Positions 45,581 to 55,149 of a stretch of 64,000 nt of DNA are shown here, piece by piece (position 1 is the first letter of the stretch; the number at the start of each line of letters is the position of its first letter). The stretch is from Melioribacteraceae bacterium (lineage in GTDB: Bacteria > Bacteroidota > Ignavibacteria > Ignavibacteriales > Melioribacteraceae), in assembly GCA_016342755.1 (NCBI GenBank), contig JAEINS010000015.1, positions 51,793 to 115,792 on the forward strand. The letters are read 5' to 3'. A model generated the notes under the pieces. It was not told where the DNA came from. It did not search any database and worked only from the letters and a program-made list of their open reading frames with translations. A program made the position numbers and the translations under genes.

Positions 45581-45735
45581 TTCTTAAAAAAAATGCCAAA
45601 AACCCATCATATAAGACATATTGCATCATAATTTCTAAATATTAATAAATTTTTAATAAATTATTAAAAAAATGTTAAATTTATCAGTCTCTCATGATTT
45701 AATTAATGTGTTTTAATATAAAACGATAAGGAATA

Positions 45736-46857
45736 ATGCAAAAGTTAAAAGACCTGTACAATAAGTATCCGGATATTTTTGCTTCGCTTCAACTAATATT
45801 GTTTCTCTATCTTTTCCTTTTTAGTTTGGATTTGATGGGAGCTTCATTAAAACTATTCGGAAAAGAGTTTTCTGAAACTCTTATTGCAACAACAACAAAT
45901 CCTTTTGTGGGATTATTTATTGGAATTATTGCAACATCAGTAATTCAAAGTTCATCTTCAACTACTTCAATTGTTGTAGGAATGGTTGCTGGTGGAGCGT
46001 TAACAATTGATACAGCTATTCCAATAATTATGGGTGCAAATATTGGTACCTCTATTACTAATACAATTGCATCTTTACCGCAGATTAATAGAAGTAATGA
46101 ATTCCAGCGTGCCTTTGCTGCTGCTACGGTTCACGACTTTTTTAATTTTCTTTCGGTAATTATAATTTTTCCACTTCAGTTGGCTACAAATTTTCTTGGT
46201 TACATAGCTACTGAACTAGAACATGTCTTTGCAAATGTTGGTGGACTTGCATTTCTAAGCCCGGTTAAAGCTATTACAAAACCAGTAGTAAAAGCATTAT
46301 TAAATTATGGTGGTGAATATATTGCTGATAAAGATATTCTTGCCTGGGTAATGTTTGCCATTGCGCTTGCTATTTTATTTTTGGCTCTTAAATATATGGT
46401 GTCATCGTTAAAAGTACTTGTGGTTTCAAAAGCGAAAGCCTGGTTCGATAAAGTACTTTTCAAAACATCTGTCCGTGCATTTTTGGTTGGTATATTTTTA
46501 ACTATTCTTGTGCAAAGCAGTTCAATTACTACATCTTTAGTTGTTCCAATGGCAGGTGCCGGATTATTAACATTATCGCAGATTTTCCCTTATACTCTTG
46601 GATCTAATATTGGTACAACCGTAACAGCAATGCTTGCTTCTTTAATTACCGGAAGTGATGCGGCAGTTGCTGTTGCCTTTGCCCATTTAATTTTTAATAT
46701 AAGCGGAATAATAATTTGGTGGCCATTTAAAAAATTGCCAATTTTGCTTGCAGAAAAGTTTGCTGAATACTCAACAAAAAGTAAAATTATACCTGTGGCT
46801 TATGTACTAGTTTTGTTTTTTATTATTCCGGTGATTGTAATTTATTTAGCTAATTAG
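45736..46857 (+). CDS. Na+/phosphate cotransporter (NptA/SLC34-like)
   Basis: A 373-residue inner-membrane transporter with two inverted repeats, each carrying the substrate/ion motif QSSS: QSSSSTTS at 71-78 and QSSSITTS at 260-267. GANIGTSITNT and GSNIGTTVTAML accompany them. It should import phosphate with sodium, or export it. Many bacterial homologs carry a C-terminal PhoU domain; here that function is encoded as a separate protein 8 bases downstream. A 155-base AT-rich region upstream holds the promoter. AAGGA precedes the start codon. Confidence 0.92.
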   Translation: MQKLKDLYNKYPDIFASLQLILFLYLFLFSLDLMGASLKLFGKEFSETLIATTTNPFVGLFIGIIATSVIQSSSSTTSIVVGMVAGGALTIDTAIPIIMGANIGTSITNTIASLPQINRSNEFQRAFAAATVHDFFNFLSVIIIFPLQLATNFLGYIATELEHVFANVGGLAFLSPVKAITKPVVKALLNYGGEYIADKDILAWVMFAIALAILFLALKYMVSSLKVLVVSKAKAWFDKVLFKTSVRAFLVGIFLTILVQSSSITTSLVVPMAGAGLLTLSQIFPYTLGSNIGTTVTAMLASLITGSDAAVAVAFAHLIFNISGIIIWWPFKKLPILLAEKFAEYSTKSKIIPVAYVLVLFFIIPVIVIYLAN

Positions 46858-46865
46858 AGGTTATT

Positions 46866-47549
46866 ATGATAAAAGAATTATTATCTGTATTTACAAAAAA
46901 CTCCCTTATGGATCGCGCTTATCAGCAATCGTTCGAAATGCTTGATATGACACAGGAGATGTTTTTAAAATCAAAAAATATTTTACGCGAATCTGATACA
47001 AACGAACCTGATTTGTCTATAAATGATCAGGATAGTGCTGTTAACAGATTTCAAAGAAATGTGCGCAAAGACGTTTTTAATCATTTAACCATGAGCGGAA
47101 CTGATGAACTTGCTTCAGGCTTAGTTCTGGTTAGTATAGTTATTGATCTTGAAAGAATTGGTGATCATACAAAAAACATTGCTGATCTTGCGGCTACGTT
47201 CGAAAAAAGACTGCAAGCCGGAATTTTTGAGGAAAGACTAGTAAAAATTGAAAATGCCGTTAAAGAAAAATTTGAAAGAGTAATAAAGTGTTTTAAAGAT
47301 TCGGATGTTGAAGACGGACTTGAGATTTTAGGCGACTATAAATGGATAAACGCTGAGTGTGAAGAAATAGTAGTCGAGTTGATTAAAGATAAAGAATTAG
47401 GTTTTGACAGCGGTACGGCGGTTGCTTTATCTGCTTATTTACGTGAATTGAAAAGAATTAATTCGCATCTTAAAAATGTTGCTACAAGTGTTGTAAATCC
47501 ATTCCACAGAATTGGTTTTAAGGTTAAGAAAAAACATCTTCCTGAATAA
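46866..47549 (+). CDS. PhoU-like protein
   Basis: A 227-residue helical cytoplasmic protein of the PhoU type. Characteristic pieces are the repeated three-helix bundles and the metal-binding block LVSIVIDLERIGDHTKNIADLA (about 88-109), with a second related one, AYLRELKRINSHLKNVATSVV, near 195-215. The second copy has lost the canonical ERIGDH form (KRINSH). It lies 8 bases after the Na/Pi cotransporter and replaces the C-terminal PhoU domain that is usually fused to such transporters, so it probably controls that transporter. A strong terminator follows 24 bases after the stop. Confidence 0.88.
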   Translation: MIKELLSVFTKNSLMDRAYQQSFEMLDMTQEMFLKSKNILRESDTNEPDLSINDQDSAVNRFQRNVRKDVFNHLTMSGTDELASGLVLVSIVIDLERIGDHTKNIADLAATFEKRLQAGIFEERLVKIENAVKEKFERVIKCFKDSDVEDGLEILGDYKWINAECEEIVVELIKDKELGFDSGTAVALSAYLRELKRINSHLKNVATSVVNPFHRIGFKVKKKHLPE

Positions 47550-47573
47550 TTGTCCGGTGATCAAATTAGCATT

Positions 47574-47603
47574 AAAAAGGGCGCAAATTATGCGCCCTTT
47601 TTT
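47574..47603 (+). terminator. Rho-independent terminator after the phoU-like gene
   Basis: AAAAAGGGCGCA (47574-47585) pairs with TGCGCCCTTTTT (47591-47602) around the loop AATTA, and a T-run ends the stem. This is the most classical intrinsic terminator in the window. Confidence 0.9.
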
Positions 47604-47721
47604 GTTAGCATAGAAAATTCAGACTCATGTCAGTCCGGGCGAAGTTGGAACCTGGTTTTCACCTTCGACCAGGCTTAGAGTTACATCATAAATTTAATTG
47701 TACATTTTGTAAACAGATTGC

Positions 47722-48243
47722 CTAAATAGTGGCAACAAATTTTTCGTAAGAAACATTATTACTTTCAAGCAGCTCATTTAGCATATCAGTAGAGAGTTTC
47801 ATTCCTTCATTAAATCCGTTTTTATTTTCAACTTCTCTTAACTGTTTGTAAATTGGTTCAATAACATCCAAAGCTCTTTTTTTCGGTTTCCTTCTAACGG
47901 AATTATAACCTTTTATCTTATTTGTATTAATATCAATTACCGGACTAACATTTGCGTAAACCCAATAGAATGAGCCATCCGACGACATATTTTTTACGTA
48001 GGCGTTAATTTCATTCCCAGCTTTAATTGTATCCCAGAGCAGTTTAAATACAGCTCTGGGCATATCGGGGTGTCTAATTATATTATGATTTTGTTTTAAT
48101 AACTCGTATTCTTTGTATTTTGCAAACTCCATAAATATCTCGTTACCGTAGGTTATTAAACCCTTTAAATCAGTTTTAGATACTATGAAATCTTCATCAC
48201 GCAAAACTGCTTCTACATTTGTTGGAGTAATATTTTTTTTCAT
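47722..48243 (-). CDS. Stand-alone Aer-like PAS protein (copy B)
   Basis: A 173-residue soluble protein consisting of one PAS domain of the Aer type (about 10-125) and a short helical tail. The Aer-like block is [20 protein letters not shown], followed by DGSFYWVYANVSPV and a basic hinge RRKPKKRALDVIEPIYKQLRE. In Aer such a domain binds FAD and senses redox state. Here it is a separate protein encoded directly after a HAMP-containing chemoreceptor. It is closely similar along its full length to the PAS protein encoded before the same receptor gene (49826-50344). The ATG at 48243 is used; the frame also contains a TTG one codon earlier. Confidence 0.9.
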   Translation of the reverse strand: MKKNITPTNVEAVLRDEDFIVSKTDLKGLITYGNEIFMEFAKYKEYELLKQNHNIIRHPDMPRAVFKLLWDTIKAGNEINAYVKNMSSDGSFYWVYANVSPVIDINTNKIKGYNSVRRKPKKRALDVIEPIYKQLREVENKNGFNEGMKLSTDMLNELLESNNVSYEKFVATI

Positions 48244-48291
48244 CAATAAATTTCCAAAGTTAAGATTTATATTTCCTTTTTTAAATTATAG

Positions 48292-49851
48292 TTAATAACT
48301 AAGTCGTTTTGTAGTATTATCAAGTGTAAATGTATTTACACGCTGCTGTAAAGAATCAGTTAGTTTAGCTAAATCTTCCGATGCCATAGCAATTTGTTCA
48401 ATACTGTTTGCGGTTTCCTGGGCAACTGTATTAATTCCAATAATATTCTGGCTAATTTCCTGAGCTACGGTATTTTGTTCTTCGCTGGCCTTGGCAACCT
48501 GACTAACAATATTAAGCACATTAATAGAAGAACTAATAATCTGCTTCATAGATTGACCGGCAGTTGCAACTTTTTCTTTACCTGCTGTTACTTCTTCAGT
48601 TCCAGAATGCATTGAAGTTACCGCTCTTCCGGTTTCAACCTGAATTGTTTTTATCATCTCTTCAATTTCTTTAGTTGCTTTTGTAGTTCTTTCCGCAAGT
48701 TTTCTAACTTCATCTGCAACTACAGCAAATCCGCGTCCCTGCTCTCCGGCACGTGCAGCTTCTATTGCGGCATTTAATGCAAGCAGATTTGTCTGATCAG
48801 CTATTTCATTAATAACATGAACAATTTCTCCAATTTTTTCGCTGCTTTTTCCAAGATCATCAACAATATCACGAGATTCAATAACTATATGAGCAAGATT
48901 ATCCATGCTAACTTCAAGTTCCTTAAATACTTTTCCTCCGGTTTCAGCAATTTCTTTAGAACTGTTTGCTTCTTCGGCCGCAATATTATTGTTATTGCTG
49001 GTTTCCATAATTGTGCTTGTCATTTGCTCAACAGCAGTAGCAACTTCCGTTGTTTGCGAACTTTGTTCCTGGGCACCGGCTGCCATTGTTTCACTGCTCG
49101 AAGATATCTGCGCGCTTGCGCTTGCCGTGGCACTAATACTATCTGATATTTGAAGAATTATATCCTGCTGCTGTTCAACCATCTGGTTAAATGCTTTTAT
49201 CAAATTACAAATAACATCGCCTTCTTTTTCGGGAGTAAGTTTAATGGTTAAATCACCGGCAGCTACACGGCTCATTGCATCTTTAATCATTTCTGTATTT
49301 CTATCAAGATATTCTTTAAGTTCCTGCAATGTATCGTTCTTTTCCTGAAAATCTAAAGCAGTCCCGACTCTTTGGGCAGTATCACGCAGCAAACCTCTAA
49401 GACCGGTTTTCATAGGTTTTCTAAAATATTTTCTTTGAGAGGCATATTCTGTTGAAGTTGCAATTTCCTTCATTAGAGCGGCAAACTGATCAGTTACATC
49501 GTTTAATTGCCACATTATTCTTCCAAATCCGTCTTTATTTTTAATCCCGACAATTCTCTCGGAAAAATCACCCTGAGAAATATCCTTCGATAAAAGTCCG
49601 ATTCTGGTAAGTGATGTATGAATATAATTTTTTAGCTGAACTAAAATTGCGATTGCTAAAATAATTTCAGCAATAAAGAGAAAATTGGTTAAACTATTAA
49701 ATAATGAATAATACTCAGCTTCATGATCCATTCCCTCTGTTATAAACAAACAGATTAGAGAAATTCCAGCTAAAATACTTATTAACATTATTCTGAAATT
49801 AATATTTTCCTTAATCGATTTGTGTCTATATGGAGAGAATAAATTTTTCAT
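48292..49851 (-). CDS. Methyl-accepting chemotaxis protein with two membrane segments
   Basis: About 519 residues. Two hydrophobic segments (about 17-37 and 48-70) are separated by a very short loop, so there is no periplasmic sensor domain. A HAMP-like region and a second helical linker (80-215) lead to the signalling domain with the conserved hairpin tip [21 protein letters not shown] and [13 protein letters not shown]. Since it has no ligand-binding domain of its own, the PAS proteins encoded on either side are the likely sensors. The start at 49851 lies 26 bases inside the preceding PAS gene, so translation is coupled. No CheA or CheW is in the window. Confidence 0.93.
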   Translation of the reverse strand: MKNLFSPYRHKSIKENINFRIMLISILAGISLICLFITEGMDHEAEYYSLFNSLTNFLFIAEIILAIAILVQLKNYIHTSLTRIGLLSKDISQGDFSERIVGIKNKDGFGRIMWQLNDVTDQFAALMKEIATSTEYASQRKYFRKPMKTGLRGLLRDTAQRVGTALDFQEKNDTLQELKEYLDRNTEMIKDAMSRVAAGDLTIKLTPEKEGDVICNLIKAFNQMVEQQQDIILQISDSISATASASAQISSSSETMAAGAQEQSSQTTEVATAVEQMTSTIMETSNNNNIAAEEANSSKEIAETGGKVFKELEVSMDNLAHIVIESRDIVDDLGKSSEKIGEIVHVINEIADQTNLLALNAAIEAARAGEQGRGFAVVADEVRKLAERTTKATKEIEEMIKTIQVETGRAVTSMHSGTEEVTAGKEKVATAGQSMKQIISSSINVLNIVSQVAKASEEQNTVAQEISQNIIGINTVAQETANSIEQIAMASEDLAKLTDSLQQRVNTFTLDNTTKRLSY

Positions 49852-50344
49852 AACTAATACCTTTTTCATTTAGAAAATTATTTAACATTTTAGTTGATAA
49901 CTCAATCCCTTCTTTTTTACCGCTGCGGTTTTCTAATGCTCGCAATTCTTTGTATAAAGGCACAATAACATCTAAAGCGGCTTTTTTTGGTTTACGTCTT
50001 ACTGAATAATATCCCATGGGCTTTAAATCTCTGCCCAGTACCGGAGTAACATTAGCAAGAACCCAGTAAAAAGATCCATCTGCAGCCATATTTTTAACAT
50101 AGGCATTTAACTCGCTACCCGATTGTATTGTATCCCAGAGAAGTTTGAAAATTGAACCCGGCATATCAGGATGTCTTATTACATTATGATTTTTATTAAG
50201 CAGGTCAGCTTCATCATATTTTGCAAATTCTATAAAAATCTCATTGCAGTAAGTAATCTTGCCTTTTAGATCGGTTTTAGAGACAATAAAATCCTCGTCT
50301 CTAAGAACCATCTCTTTGTTATTAGGAGTTGCTTTGTTCTTCAT
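49826..50344 (-). CDS. Stand-alone Aer-like PAS protein (copy A)
   Basis: A 172-residue protein with the same plan as the PAS protein at 47722-48243: [18 protein letters not shown], then [34 protein letters not shown] and the basic [20 protein letters not shown] tail. The RHPDMP signature is that of Aer-type PAS domains, which in Aer hold FAD. It is the first gene of the operon PAS-A, MCP, PAS-B, and its last 26 bases overlap the MCP start. The ATG at 50344 has GGAG five bases upstream; a TTG four codons earlier is not needed. Confidence 0.9.
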   Translation of the reverse strand: MKNKATPNNKEMVLRDEDFIVSKTDLKGKITYCNEIFIEFAKYDEADLLNKNHNVIRHPDMPGSIFKLLWDTIQSGSELNAYVKNMAADGSFYWVLANVTPVLGRDLKPMGYYSVRRKPKKAALDVIVPLYKELRALENRSGKKEGIELSTKMLNNFLNEKGISYEKFILSI

Positions 50345-50495
50345 TAATTTCTCCAAATTATGTTTTAAACCAGTTAATTATCGGAATTAGTAAACAATTT
50401 TTTAGTGGTTTAATTAAAAAATGTAAAGATATTTTGTCTTTTTAATAAATTGAATGATTTGATATCATGAACTACATTTTTTGGCTTAAATAGTT

Positions 50496-50503
50496 TAACT
50501 TTG
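50496..50503 (+). promoter_or_regulatory. TAnnTTTG-type -7 box of the GH20 gene
   Basis: TAACTTTG matches the Bacteroidota -7 consensus exactly. Transcription should then begin near 50508-50512, which rules out the ATG at 50508 as start and favours 50532 or 50538. Confidence 0.5.
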
Positions 50504-50531
50504 CATAATGCTTTTATTACATGGGAAAATT

Positions 50532-52961
50532 ATGTTTATGTTAAGAAAAACACTTTTAGTTCTATTTACACTTATTTTAACAAGTCAAATAACGGGGCAA
50601 AAAATGGATCTGCGATTAATTCCAAAGCCGCAAATTATTACTTCTACCGCTAAAAATTTTAGTTTTACTTCCAATTTCAAAATTTATACAAATGTTAAAA
50701 ATAACAGGTTCAATACTGCTTTAGAATATCTTCAAAAATCATTATTCGATGCAAGAGATATTTGGCCTGAAATAACTGAGCAGGAAAGTGAGGCTTCGCT
50801 AAAAATTAAAATTTCTACTGAAGCTGATTCTCGTATACCTTCTGATAAAATTGATGAAGCTTATGCCTTGGTAATTTCAAATAGAGATATTGAACTTACG
50901 GCAAAAACTGAAAAAGGTCTTTTTTATGCTGTAATGAGTCTGCTTCAGATAATTGAAAATGAAAAAACAATTAAATGTTTATCAATAGTGGATTGGCCGG
51001 ATTTAAGTGTTCGTGGAATATCTGACGATATTAGCCGCGGACAGGTTTCTACTTTAGACAATTTCAAAAAGATAATCCGTAATATTGCCCGCTATAAAAT
51101 GAATACTTACATGCCGTATATTGAAGATATGCTCGAGTTAAAATGTTATCCTACAATAGGAGTCGGCAGAGGCGCATTAACACACAGCGAAGTTAAGAAA
51201 CTTGTTGATTATGCTTATAAACACTACATTGAAGTTATTCCTATTTTCCAAACACTTGGTCATTATGAAAATATTTTACTTCAAGATGAATTTTTGCAAT
51301 ACGCGGATTTTCCGGGTTCAGCCTCATTAGATGTTACAAATAAAGATACATATGTATTCCTGGAGAATATGCTTAAGGAAGTTTTTGAGCTTTTCCCATC
51401 AGAGTATTTTAATATGGGTGCCGATGAAAGTTTTGATGTTGGAAAAGGGAATAGCAGAGAACTTGTAAAAAAAACGAGTTTAGCAAAAGTACATGCTAAT
51501 CATTATAAAAAGGTTTATGATATTTGTAAAAAGTATAATAAAAAAGTTATGATGTATGGCGATGTGATTTTACGTCATCCCGAAATTTTAGATGATCTTC
51601 CAAAAGATATAATTATAGTTGACTGGCATTATGGCGGCTCACGAAACTATAAATCGACAGTTACTTTTAGTGAAGCCGGACACGAGTATTATGTTTCACC
51701 ATCAGTTTGGAATTTCTTAACAACATTCCCTACAAATGTAAATGCACTTCCTAATATTAAGTATATAACCGAAGAAGGATTACAACATGGTTCAACCGGT
51801 ATGATAAACTCTAACTGGGGAGATTATGGTGCTGAAACTTTAAAGGAGCTTATTTATTACGGATACGCTTGGTCGGCTCAGTGTTCATGGTCGTATAGTA
51901 AAAGTAATCTGAATTCATTCACAAAAAATTATTTGTATGATTTATTTGGTACAGATGATCAGTCTGCATTTAGAATTTATCAGAATTTATCAAACCCCTT
52001 AAATCAGATGATGTGGCACGATATCTGGCGGCATCCGGTTCTGCCGTTAAGAAAGTCTGTCTGGTGGGAACCGCAAAATGGAAATGAGGCTGTTAAAGCA
52101 TCTTGGATGGAATTAACATTACCGCAGCTTGAAGAAGATATTCTGGCTCTCGAAAAATCTGCTGTAAAAAACAGAGATCATGTTGAAATATTAAAGTTTA
52201 TGATTGATCTTTATAAATGGTATCAACTTAAACTTGAAGTAAATTTTATTCTTCAGGATAAAATTGAAAACGTTAAAATAGATAACGCACATTGTTTAGT
52301 AATGATGGATAAATGCTTAAATGAGCTTAATAGATTAGAAGGCAATTATAATAGCATCTGGAAGACATATTATAAAGAAGATAATCTTAATATGATCACT
52401 GATAAGTTTAACAGACTTAGAGGTTATTTAAATGAAACTTCTGATCAGATAAAAAACGATACTCTTGAATCACCTAAAATAGAAAGTGAGTGGATATATT
52501 ATCCGGCAAGAAGAAATAAGTATGCAAAAGAAGTAACGTTCAAAAAAACATTTGATGTAAAAGGTAAAATAGAAAGTGCGCAGCTTCAACTGATAGCTGA
52601 TACGTACGCGGAACTTTCTATCAATGGCGAAAAAGTTGATACTATTTTTGCTAAAAGATCACTTTCACTTTTAGTTGATTACGGCAGAATATTATTTATT
52701 GATATTTCAAAGTATCTTAAAAAAGGTAAAAATATTATTGAAATAAAAGCTGAAAATTTTGAAAGAAAAGGCAGTGCCGGAATAAATCTGATTGCAGAAA
52801 TAAAAACAGGCAAAGAGACTAAAAAAATTATTTCTAATAAAACCTGGAGTGTAAAAAAGACAAAGGGTAATTGGAAAAAAGCAAAAGCAAAAGAATTTAA
52901 GTATATAATAATTGCTCCAAATTTTGAAACCAAAAGACCAGGCTGGATTGAAAGATATTAA
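50532..52961 (+). CDS. Beta-N-acetylhexosaminidase (GH20), secreted
   Basis: About 809 residues with signal peptide MFMLRKTLLVLFTLILTSQITG. Residues 25-155 are the GH20 N-terminal alpha/beta domain (LIPKPQIITST, GLFYAVMSLLQI). The catalytic TIM barrel follows, with the Asp-Glu pair at 298-299 in NMGADESFDVG, where the Asp helps the substrate N-acetyl group act as nucleophile and the Glu is the acid/base. The C-terminal 150 residues form a beta-sandwich resembling carbohydrate-binding modules (AQLQLIADTYAELSINGEKV). It should remove terminal GlcNAc or GalNAc from chitin, peptidoglycan or glycoproteins outside the cytoplasm. No other glycan gene is adjacent. ATG 50538 is an equally possible start. 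Confidence 0.9.
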   Translation: MFMLRKTLLVLFTLILTSQITGQKMDLRLIPKPQIITSTAKNFSFTSNFKIYTNVKNNRFNTALEYLQKSLFDARDIWPEITEQESEASLKIKISTEADSRIPSDKIDEAYALVISNRDIELTAKTEKGLFYAVMSLLQIIENEKTIKCLSIVDWPDLSVRGISDDISRGQVSTLDNFKKIIRNIARYKMNTYMPYIEDMLELKCYPTIGVGRGALTHSEVKKLVDYAYKHYIEVIPIFQTLGHYENILLQDEFLQYADFPGSASLDVTNKDTYVFLENMLKEVFELFPSEYFNMGADESFDVGKGNSRELVKKTSLAKVHANHYKKVYDICKKYNKKVMMYGDVILRHPEILDDLPKDIIIVDWHYGGSRNYKSTVTFSEAGHEYYVSPSVWNFLTTFPTNVNALPNIKYITEEGLQHGSTGMINSNWGDYGAETLKELIYYGYAWSAQCSWSYSKSNLNSFTKNYLYDLFGTDDQSAFRIYQNLSNPLNQMMWHDIWRHPVLPLRKSVWWEPQNGNEAVKASWMELTLPQLEEDILALEKSAVKNRDHVEILKFMIDLYKWYQLKLEVNFILQDKIENVKIDNAHCLVMMDKCLNELNRLEGNYNSIWKTYYKEDNLNMITDKFNRLRGYLNETSDQIKNDTLESPKIESEWIYYPARRNKYAKEVTFKKTFDVKGKIESAQLQLIADTYAELSINGEKVDTIFAKRSLSLLVDYGRILFIDISKYLKKGKNIIEIKAENFERKGSAGINLIAEIKTGKETKKIISNKTWSVKKTKGNWKKAKAKEFKYIIIAPNFETKRPGWIERY

Positions 52962-52980
52962 GAAAAGTAAAATTGAGAAT

Positions 52981-53487
52981 ATGGGAAGTATAATAGCTGG
53001 TTTAGCCGCCGGGTTATTATTTTCTGTATATATAACTGAGTTATTACAATTTGCAATAGCATCATTATTCGCTACAAATAATCTGCATCTCAATTTAACA
53101 GGGATAAATATTTATTCGCTGTTCTACGTAGAAGAAACCTTAGAATTGCAAAGTATAATAGCGGTTTATTTATCACCCTACTTTTGTACTATTTTTATTA
53201 CTGAGATAATTTTATACTTTCTTAAAAAAACAGAAGTTGGTTTTTCAAGATTCTCCATGATAATATTTTTAATTATGATAACAGGATATATTATTATAAG
53301 TGTTTTTTACGGCAGCATAATTACTATTCTGGAATATCATAGCTTTAACGATGTCACATTATTTTTTGCTCAGTTAAAACTCACTCCGCTTGTAGAAATT
53401 GGTATAATCTTTTTAATTGTATTTTTAACACTTGGGTATGTTAGTTCTGTATTTAAAAGAGTGCAGAGTTATATAACTTCATTTTAA
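52981..53487 (+). CDS. Small membrane protein of unknown function
   Basis: A 168-residue protein with four hydrophobic segments (about 2-28, 55-80, 88-112 and 135-158) and short polar loops. MGSIIAGLAAGLLFSVYITELL opens it. I do not recognise a family. The ATG at 52981 comes 19 bases after the stop of the GH20 gene; in-frame codons upstream lie inside that gene. It ends 15 bases before the SDR gene, so the three may form one transcript. Confidence 0.65.
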   Translation: MGSIIAGLAAGLLFSVYITELLQFAIASLFATNNLHLNLTGINIYSLFYVEETLELQSIIAVYLSPYFCTIFITEIILYFLKKTEVGFSRFSMIIFLIMITGYIIISVFYGSIITILEYHSFNDVTLFFAQLKLTPLVEIGIIFLIVFLTLGYVSSVFKRVQSYITSF

Positions 53488-53502
53488 TTTTATGAGGCAT
53501 TA

Positions 53503-54276
53503 ATGGAATCATTAAAAGGGAAAATTGTTTTTATTACCGGCGCATCATCCGGTATTGGGAAAGCCTGTGCTGAATCATTTGCATCGCTTGGTGCTAAATT
53601 AATTATATCTTCGCGGGGTTTTGATAAACTTGAACATCTGGCTGTTGAGCTAAAAGAAAAATATAATTCGGAAGTACATTATGCGTCTTTAGATGTAAGG
53701 GATATTAAATCAGTACAAAAGTTTTATAACGCTCTGCCTGATGATTGGAAACGGATAGATATATTAGTAAATAATGCCGGACTCGCCAGAGGGTTCAATA
53801 AGCTATACGAGGATGATATTGCTGGCTGGGAAGAAATGATTGATACAAATGTTAAAGGTGTTTTATATATAACCAGAACTGTAGTTCCCGGAATGGTAGA
53901 AAGGGAAAGCGGACATGTAATTAATCTGGGTTCAATAGCTGGTCATCAGGCATATCCCAAAGGAGCGGTTTACTGTGCTTCTAAACATGCGCTGGATGCT
54001 ATAACAAATTCATTGCGCCAGGATGTTATTGATAAAAATATAAGAGTCAGTACAGTTGATCCCGGAATGGTTGAAACAAATTTTAGTAATATCAGATTTT
54101 ATGGTGATGAAGAAAAAGCTAAAAATGTTTATAAAGGATTAACTCCTTTATTTGCGGGCGATATTGCTGATGCTGTTATTTACTGCGCTACAAGACCGCC
54201 TCATGCTAATATTAATGAAATGGTAATTATGCCTTCGGCGCAGGCAAATTCTTATGTTAATTATAGGAAAAATTAA
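53503..54276 (+). CDS. Short-chain dehydrogenase/reductase (YdfG-like)
   Basis: A 257-residue classical SDR. The nucleotide-binding motif is TGASSGIG (12-19), NNAG is at 90-93, and the catalytic residues are Ser144, Tyr157 and Lys161 in YCASK. SSRGFDKLE at the end of the second strand, with an arginine, fits NADP(H) preference. The overall pattern, including VDPGMVETNFS and the closing NINEMVIMPSAQA, is that of the YdfG group that reduces 3-hydroxy acids such as serine and L-allo-threonine. A wider substrate range is possible. GAGG precedes the start, and a perfect hairpin follows the stop. Confidence 0.92.
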   Translation: MESLKGKIVFITGASSGIGKACAESFASLGAKLIISSRGFDKLEHLAVELKEKYNSEVHYASLDVRDIKSVQKFYNALPDDWKRIDILVNNAGLARGFNKLYEDDIAGWEEMIDTNVKGVLYITRTVVPGMVERESGHVINLGSIAGHQAYPKGAVYCASKHALDAITNSLRQDVIDKNIRVSTVDPGMVETNFSNIRFYGDEEKAKNVYKGLTPLFAGDIADAVIYCATRPPHANINEMVIMPSAQANSYVNYRKN

Positions 54277-54284
54277 ATTTTAGA

Positions 54285-54322
54285 TTTTGTTAACCAATGG
54301 AGTAATCCATTGGTTAACAAAA
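54285..54322. terminator. Bidirectional terminator between SDR and Sua5 genes
   Basis: TTTTGTTAACCAATGG (54285-54300) pairs perfectly with CCATTGGTTAACAAAA (54307-54322) around AGTAAT. It starts 9 bases after the SDR stop and ends 5 bases before the stop of the convergent gene. Confidence 0.75.
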
Positions 54323-54326
54323 AACA

Positions 54327-54938
54327 CTAATAAACAAAACTAATATCGCCAGCCCCTTCTCTTATTACTTCAGGTTCTTCATTGCTTAAATCGACAATTG
54401 TAGAAGGCTTTCCCTCCAGGTAACCGGCTGAAAGCATTAAATCTACCTGTATATTAAAAATAGCCTTAATCTCATTAGGATCATAAAGAACCTCACCTTT
54501 GCGGTTAGTAACACTTGTACTTACAATTGGATTGCCAAGCTCTTCTGCTAAAATTTTAGTGATGTTGTTATCAGGAACTCTAATCCCGACCGTCTTACGT
54601 TTTGTCCAAAGTTTTTTTGGCACTTCTCTAGCGGCTGGAAGTACAAATGTATAAGGTCCCGGCAATGCCTTCTTCATTATTTTATATGCATGATCGGAAA
54701 CTTTTGCATACTGGGCAATGTTTTTAAGATCGGGAATTATAAAGCTGAAAAGCTTTGTCATACTTTCGTTTTTAATGGTGTAAATAGTTTCTAATGCTTT
54801 TTTATTATAAATATCACATCCAAACCCGTAAACAGTATCAGTAGGATAAATAATTATTCCGCCTTTTTTTAATACTTCAACAGCTTTTTTTATGTATCTA
54901 ACTTGCGGATCTGTCGGATGTAATTCATAAAATTCCAT
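54327..54938 (-). CDS. Sua5/YciO/YrdC family protein (threonylcarbamoyl-AMP synthase-like)
   Basis: A 203-residue protein of the YrdC fold. KKGGIIIYPTDTVYGFGCDI is the signature substrate loop, followed by SFIIPDLKNIAQYA, LPGPYTFVLPA, TVGIRVPDN and STSVTNRKG, ending in PSTIVDLS. Family members make threonylcarbamoyl-AMP for the t6A37 modification of tRNAs. Shorter YciO-type members such as this one lack the C-terminal Sua5 domain, and whether it is the essential TsaC or a YciO paralog cannot be decided here. It is convergent with the SDR gene. Confidence 0.9.
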   Translation of the reverse strand: MEFYELHPTDPQVRYIKKAVEVLKKGGIIIYPTDTVYGFGCDIYNKKALETIYTIKNESMTKLFSFIIPDLKNIAQYAKVSDHAYKIMKKALPGPYTFVLPAAREVPKKLWTKRKTVGIRVPDNNITKILAEELGNPIVSTSVTNRKGEVLYDPNEIKAIFNIQVDLMLSAGYLEGKPSTIVDLSNEEPEVIREGAGDISFVY

Positions 54939-55149
54939 TTTAAATTTCCTTGTTTATTTTTCAATAAATCAGATATGCCAAAATATGTCTTATCCCTCTG
55001 ATAAGAATACGAGGTATAAAAATACTTTTGTTTTTAAGATTGTCAAGTATAATCGTTTTTTAATAGAACAAATTTTTAAGAATCAATATATAATTTTTTT
55101 GATGATTTTAGTATCTTTAGCTTTTAATAAACAAGGATATGGATTTAGT

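Noticed and set aside
54939..55149. preQ1 riboswitch before queC-queF
   Set aside because: I searched for the preQ1-I/II layout (a C/G-rich hairpin followed by an A-rich tail ending near the ribosome site) and found no convincing match.
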